Source: Serratia marcescens subsp. marcescens ATCC 13880 (GTDB lineage: Bacteria; Pseudomonadota; Gammaproteobacteria; Enterobacterales; Enterobacteriaceae). From it: 64,000 nt of DNA. Made by a program: the position numbers and the translations under genes. Positions 62,483 through 64,000 of the stretch are shown one piece after another. The DNA is taken from NCBI RefSeq assembly GCF_017299535.1, contig NZ_CP071238.1, positions 4,154,001 through 4,218,000 of the forward strand, read 5' to 3'. Position 1 is the first letter of the stretch. Each line of letters begins with the position of its first letter. The notes under the pieces were generated by a model. That model was not told the origin of the DNA. It did no database searches and saw only the letters and a list, made by a program, of their open reading frames with translations.

Positions 62483-63022
62483 TTACCACATCAAATCGTC
62501 GGGCACTTTAAAGTCGGCGTACGGATCGTCTTCATCCTGTTCTTCCTGACTCAGTGCGCTGTGCAGCACTATGCTGGCCGCATCGCGCTGCGCGATTTTA
62601 TCGGCGACGCTCGCGGGGATAATCGCGTATTCACACTCTTCCCGGTTCTCGACCACCAAGCGGGCAATGGCGAGGCGGCCATTGATCAGCTGCGTCTGCG
62701 TCGCCTTATCCACCAGGATTTTTTTGATCAGGTTGCCGTCGGTGAAGTTGAAACCGATATCGCCTTTCGCCAGGACGATGCGGTTCATCTCGATCAGCTG
62801 CTTCACCTGCGCCTTGTACTCTTTGGACAACGCGGCCTGCTTTTGCTGCTCGCTCAGCTGCTTATCGCGCTCAAGCTGCGCCTTTTTATTCTCTTCCACC
62901 GCTTCTCTGGCCTCGCGGGCCTGAACGCGTGATTTTTTAGCCGTTCTCTGGACTTTGGCCATTTTCTTGCTGGTTACCAAGCCCGCTTTGAGCATCTGCT
63001 CTTGTAAGGTGAGTTTTGTCAT
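62483..63022 (-). CDS. yaiL: DUF2058 family protein YaiL
   Basis: 179-aa protein almost identical in layout to E. coli YaiL: MTKLTLQEQMLKAGLVTSKK, a highly charged coiled-coil middle (AREAREAVEENKKAQLERDK), a beta domain and the tail DPYADFKVPDDLMW. Called a nucleoprotein/polynucleotide-associated enzyme in some annotations; function unproven. Convergent with the pseudouridine synthase (seven-base gap). Confidence 0.92.
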   Translation of the reverse strand: MTKLTLQEQMLKAGLVTSKKMAKVQRTAKKSRVQAREAREAVEENKKAQLERDKQLSEQQKQAALSKEYKAQVKQLIEMNRIVLAKGDIGFNFTDGNLIKKILVDKATQTQLINGRLAIARLVVENREECEYAIIPASVADKIAQRDAASIVLHSALSQEEQDEDDPYADFKVPDDLMW

Positions 63023-63104
63023 GTTCGTGTCTGAAGCCGTGGGATCATGGAGGGATTATACCCGTAATTTTTCAGGCTGCACCAGGTTGCCGGCCCAACC
63101 CACC

Positions 63105-63141
63105 GGCGGTTTGCGCCGCAGGGCAACGGCGATAAACCGCC
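63105..63141. other. Stable hairpin in the yaiL-mesX intergenic region
   Basis: GGCGGTTT pairs with AAACCGCC and an inner GCCG with CGGC, giving a 37-base two-part hairpin. It is 82 bases before yaiL and about 200 before mesX. No riboswitch family was recognised. The rest of the 316-base gap 63023-63338 shows no gene. Confidence 0.4.
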
Positions 63142-63338
63142 CCGAACGCCAGAACATGAATACCGCTCATGTGGTAATGAAATTAAGTCTCTTTCACTCC
63201 CACCGGGACTCTGGCAAAAATAGACCTCATTAACGACAGACAATATGAAATCGGCTGAATGAAAAAAGAGAAAAACAACCCATTGAAATAAATGGATAAA
63301 TCCAGCCTTCATATCATATAACAGGATGCTATAAGACG

Positions 63339-64000
63339 ATGAATAGAGACTTTACCTTTACGATTAAGAGCAGTTCTTTCGATGAAGATTATAACCCTTC
63401 TGAAAGTACGCGTATCACCACCAACTTCGCCAATTTGGCCAGAGGGGAAAATCGCCGGGAGAACCTGCGCAATACGCTGGTGATGATTAACAATCGCTTC
63501 AATACGTTGGCGCATTGGGATAACCCCAAGGCCGATCGCTATTCGGTCGAGCTTGAAATCATCTCGGTTGAGATGCGCATTGAAGATCAGGGCGCCAGCT
63601 TCCCGGTGATCGAAATCCTGAAAACCAACATCCTTGATAAAAAAACGCAAAAGCGTATCGAGGGCATCGTTGGGAACAATTTCTCCTCTTACGTGCGCGA
63701 CTACGACTTTAGCGTCTTGCTACCGGCGCACAATAAAAACACGGCGGAATTTACCATTCCGGATGATTTCGGCGATTTGCACGGCAATATCTTTAAGCAC
63801 TTCGTCAATTCAAACGAATACCATGAAAATTTCAGCAAACCGCCGGTGATTTGCCTCAGCGTGTCCAGCAAAGACACCTACCATCGGACGGGCAATCAAC
63901 ACCCGGTGTTGGGCGACGAGTATCGGCAAGACGGCGCTTCGCTGACCGACCGGTATTTTAAAAAAATGGGCCTGCAGGTGCGCTATTTCATGCCGAAAAA
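63339..64000 (+). CDS. mesX: MesX (DUF1852), methionine synthase partner, cut by window end
   Basis: First 220 residues of a DUF1852 protein, from MNRDFTFTIKSSSFDEDY through EGIVGNNFSSYVRDYDFSVL to GLQVRYFMP. DUF1852 (MesX) is required with oxygen by the folate-independent methionine synthase MesD, usually encoded next to it; mesD should lie just past the right edge. The ribosome site is weak (AGGA twelve bases upstream). The 3' end is missing only because of the window. Confidence 0.82.
   Translation, partial: MNRDFTFTIKSSSFDEDYNPSESTRITTNFANLARGENRRENLRNTLVMINNRFNTLAHWDNPKADRYSVELEIISVEMRIEDQGASFPVIEILKTNILDKKTQKRIEGIVGNNFSSYVRDYDFSVLLPAHNKNTAEFTIPDDFGDLHGNIFKHFVNSNEYHENFSKPPVICLSVSSKDTYHRTGNQHPVLGDEYRQDGASLTDRYFKKMGLQVRYFMPK

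Noticed and set aside
63215..63245. MetJ boxes before mesX (AGACCTCA and AGACAATA)
   Set aside because: Only one of the adjacent 8-mers reaches six of eight matches to AGACGTCT, and the unit between them has almost none; tandem boxes are needed for binding.

Overview
The window looks like chromosomal backbone of an enteric gammaproteobacterium, most probably Serratia (S. marcescens group). The reasons are GC-rich coding sequence, near-E. coli protein identity in housekeeping genes, and E. coli-like gene order with long extra segments. The species call is inference from gene content; no rRNA or other species marker is present.

Backbone part 1 (1-13.4 kb): lysS (cut by the left edge), prfB with its programmed +1 frameshift, recJ, dsbC and xerD run leftward; fldB runs rightward. 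A creB-creC-creD sensory operon is joined to the 3' end of sdhE-ygfX, with a CreB-type tag before creD. ygfZ, a DUF2165 membrane protein and trhA follow.

Accessory part 1 (13.5-28.0 kb): an HD-domain phosphohydrolase; an eight-gene leftward operon (DeoR regulator, ribose-type ABC importer with two permeases, AlsE-like epimerase, ROK kinase, PfkB kinase) that looks like D-allulose/allose-type sugar use; a five-gene catabolic cassette (GntR regulator divergent from DUF2848, amidase, EthD-like protein, MHS transporter) bracketed by imperfect direct repeats; and a brnTA toxin-antitoxin locus whose toxin gene has lost its core.

Middle part (28.1-33.0 kb): ygfF, a tiny His-rich membrane protein divergent from a PmrAB/QseBC-like two-component system with four phased TTAA half-sites between them, an acetyltransferase and a quinone-oxidoreductase-like protein.

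Backbone part 2 (33.0-48.8 kb): gcvTHP, ubiI, ubiH, pepP, ygfB, zapA, 6S RNA (ssrS), fau, serA, rpiA, argP, yggE and argO.

Accessory part 2 (48.9-61.7 kb): a yiaJ (plaR) regulon. YiaJ is divergent from an ABC importer plus an SMP-30 lactonase; a second operon carries yiaK, yiaL, a YiaX2-like MFS transporter, lyxK, sgbH, sgbU and sgbE. The two operons share an almost identical 29-bp operator placed just after matching promoters. This suggests one regulon that imports a sugar acid or lactone and funnels it through 3-keto-L-gulonate to D-xylulose 5-phosphate.

Right end (61.7-64 kb): an RluA-family pseudouridine synthase, yaiL (DUF2058) and the start of mesX (DUF1852), the partner of the oxygen-dependent methionine synthase MesD. 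No tRNA, insertion sequence, CRISPR array or prophage was recognised.
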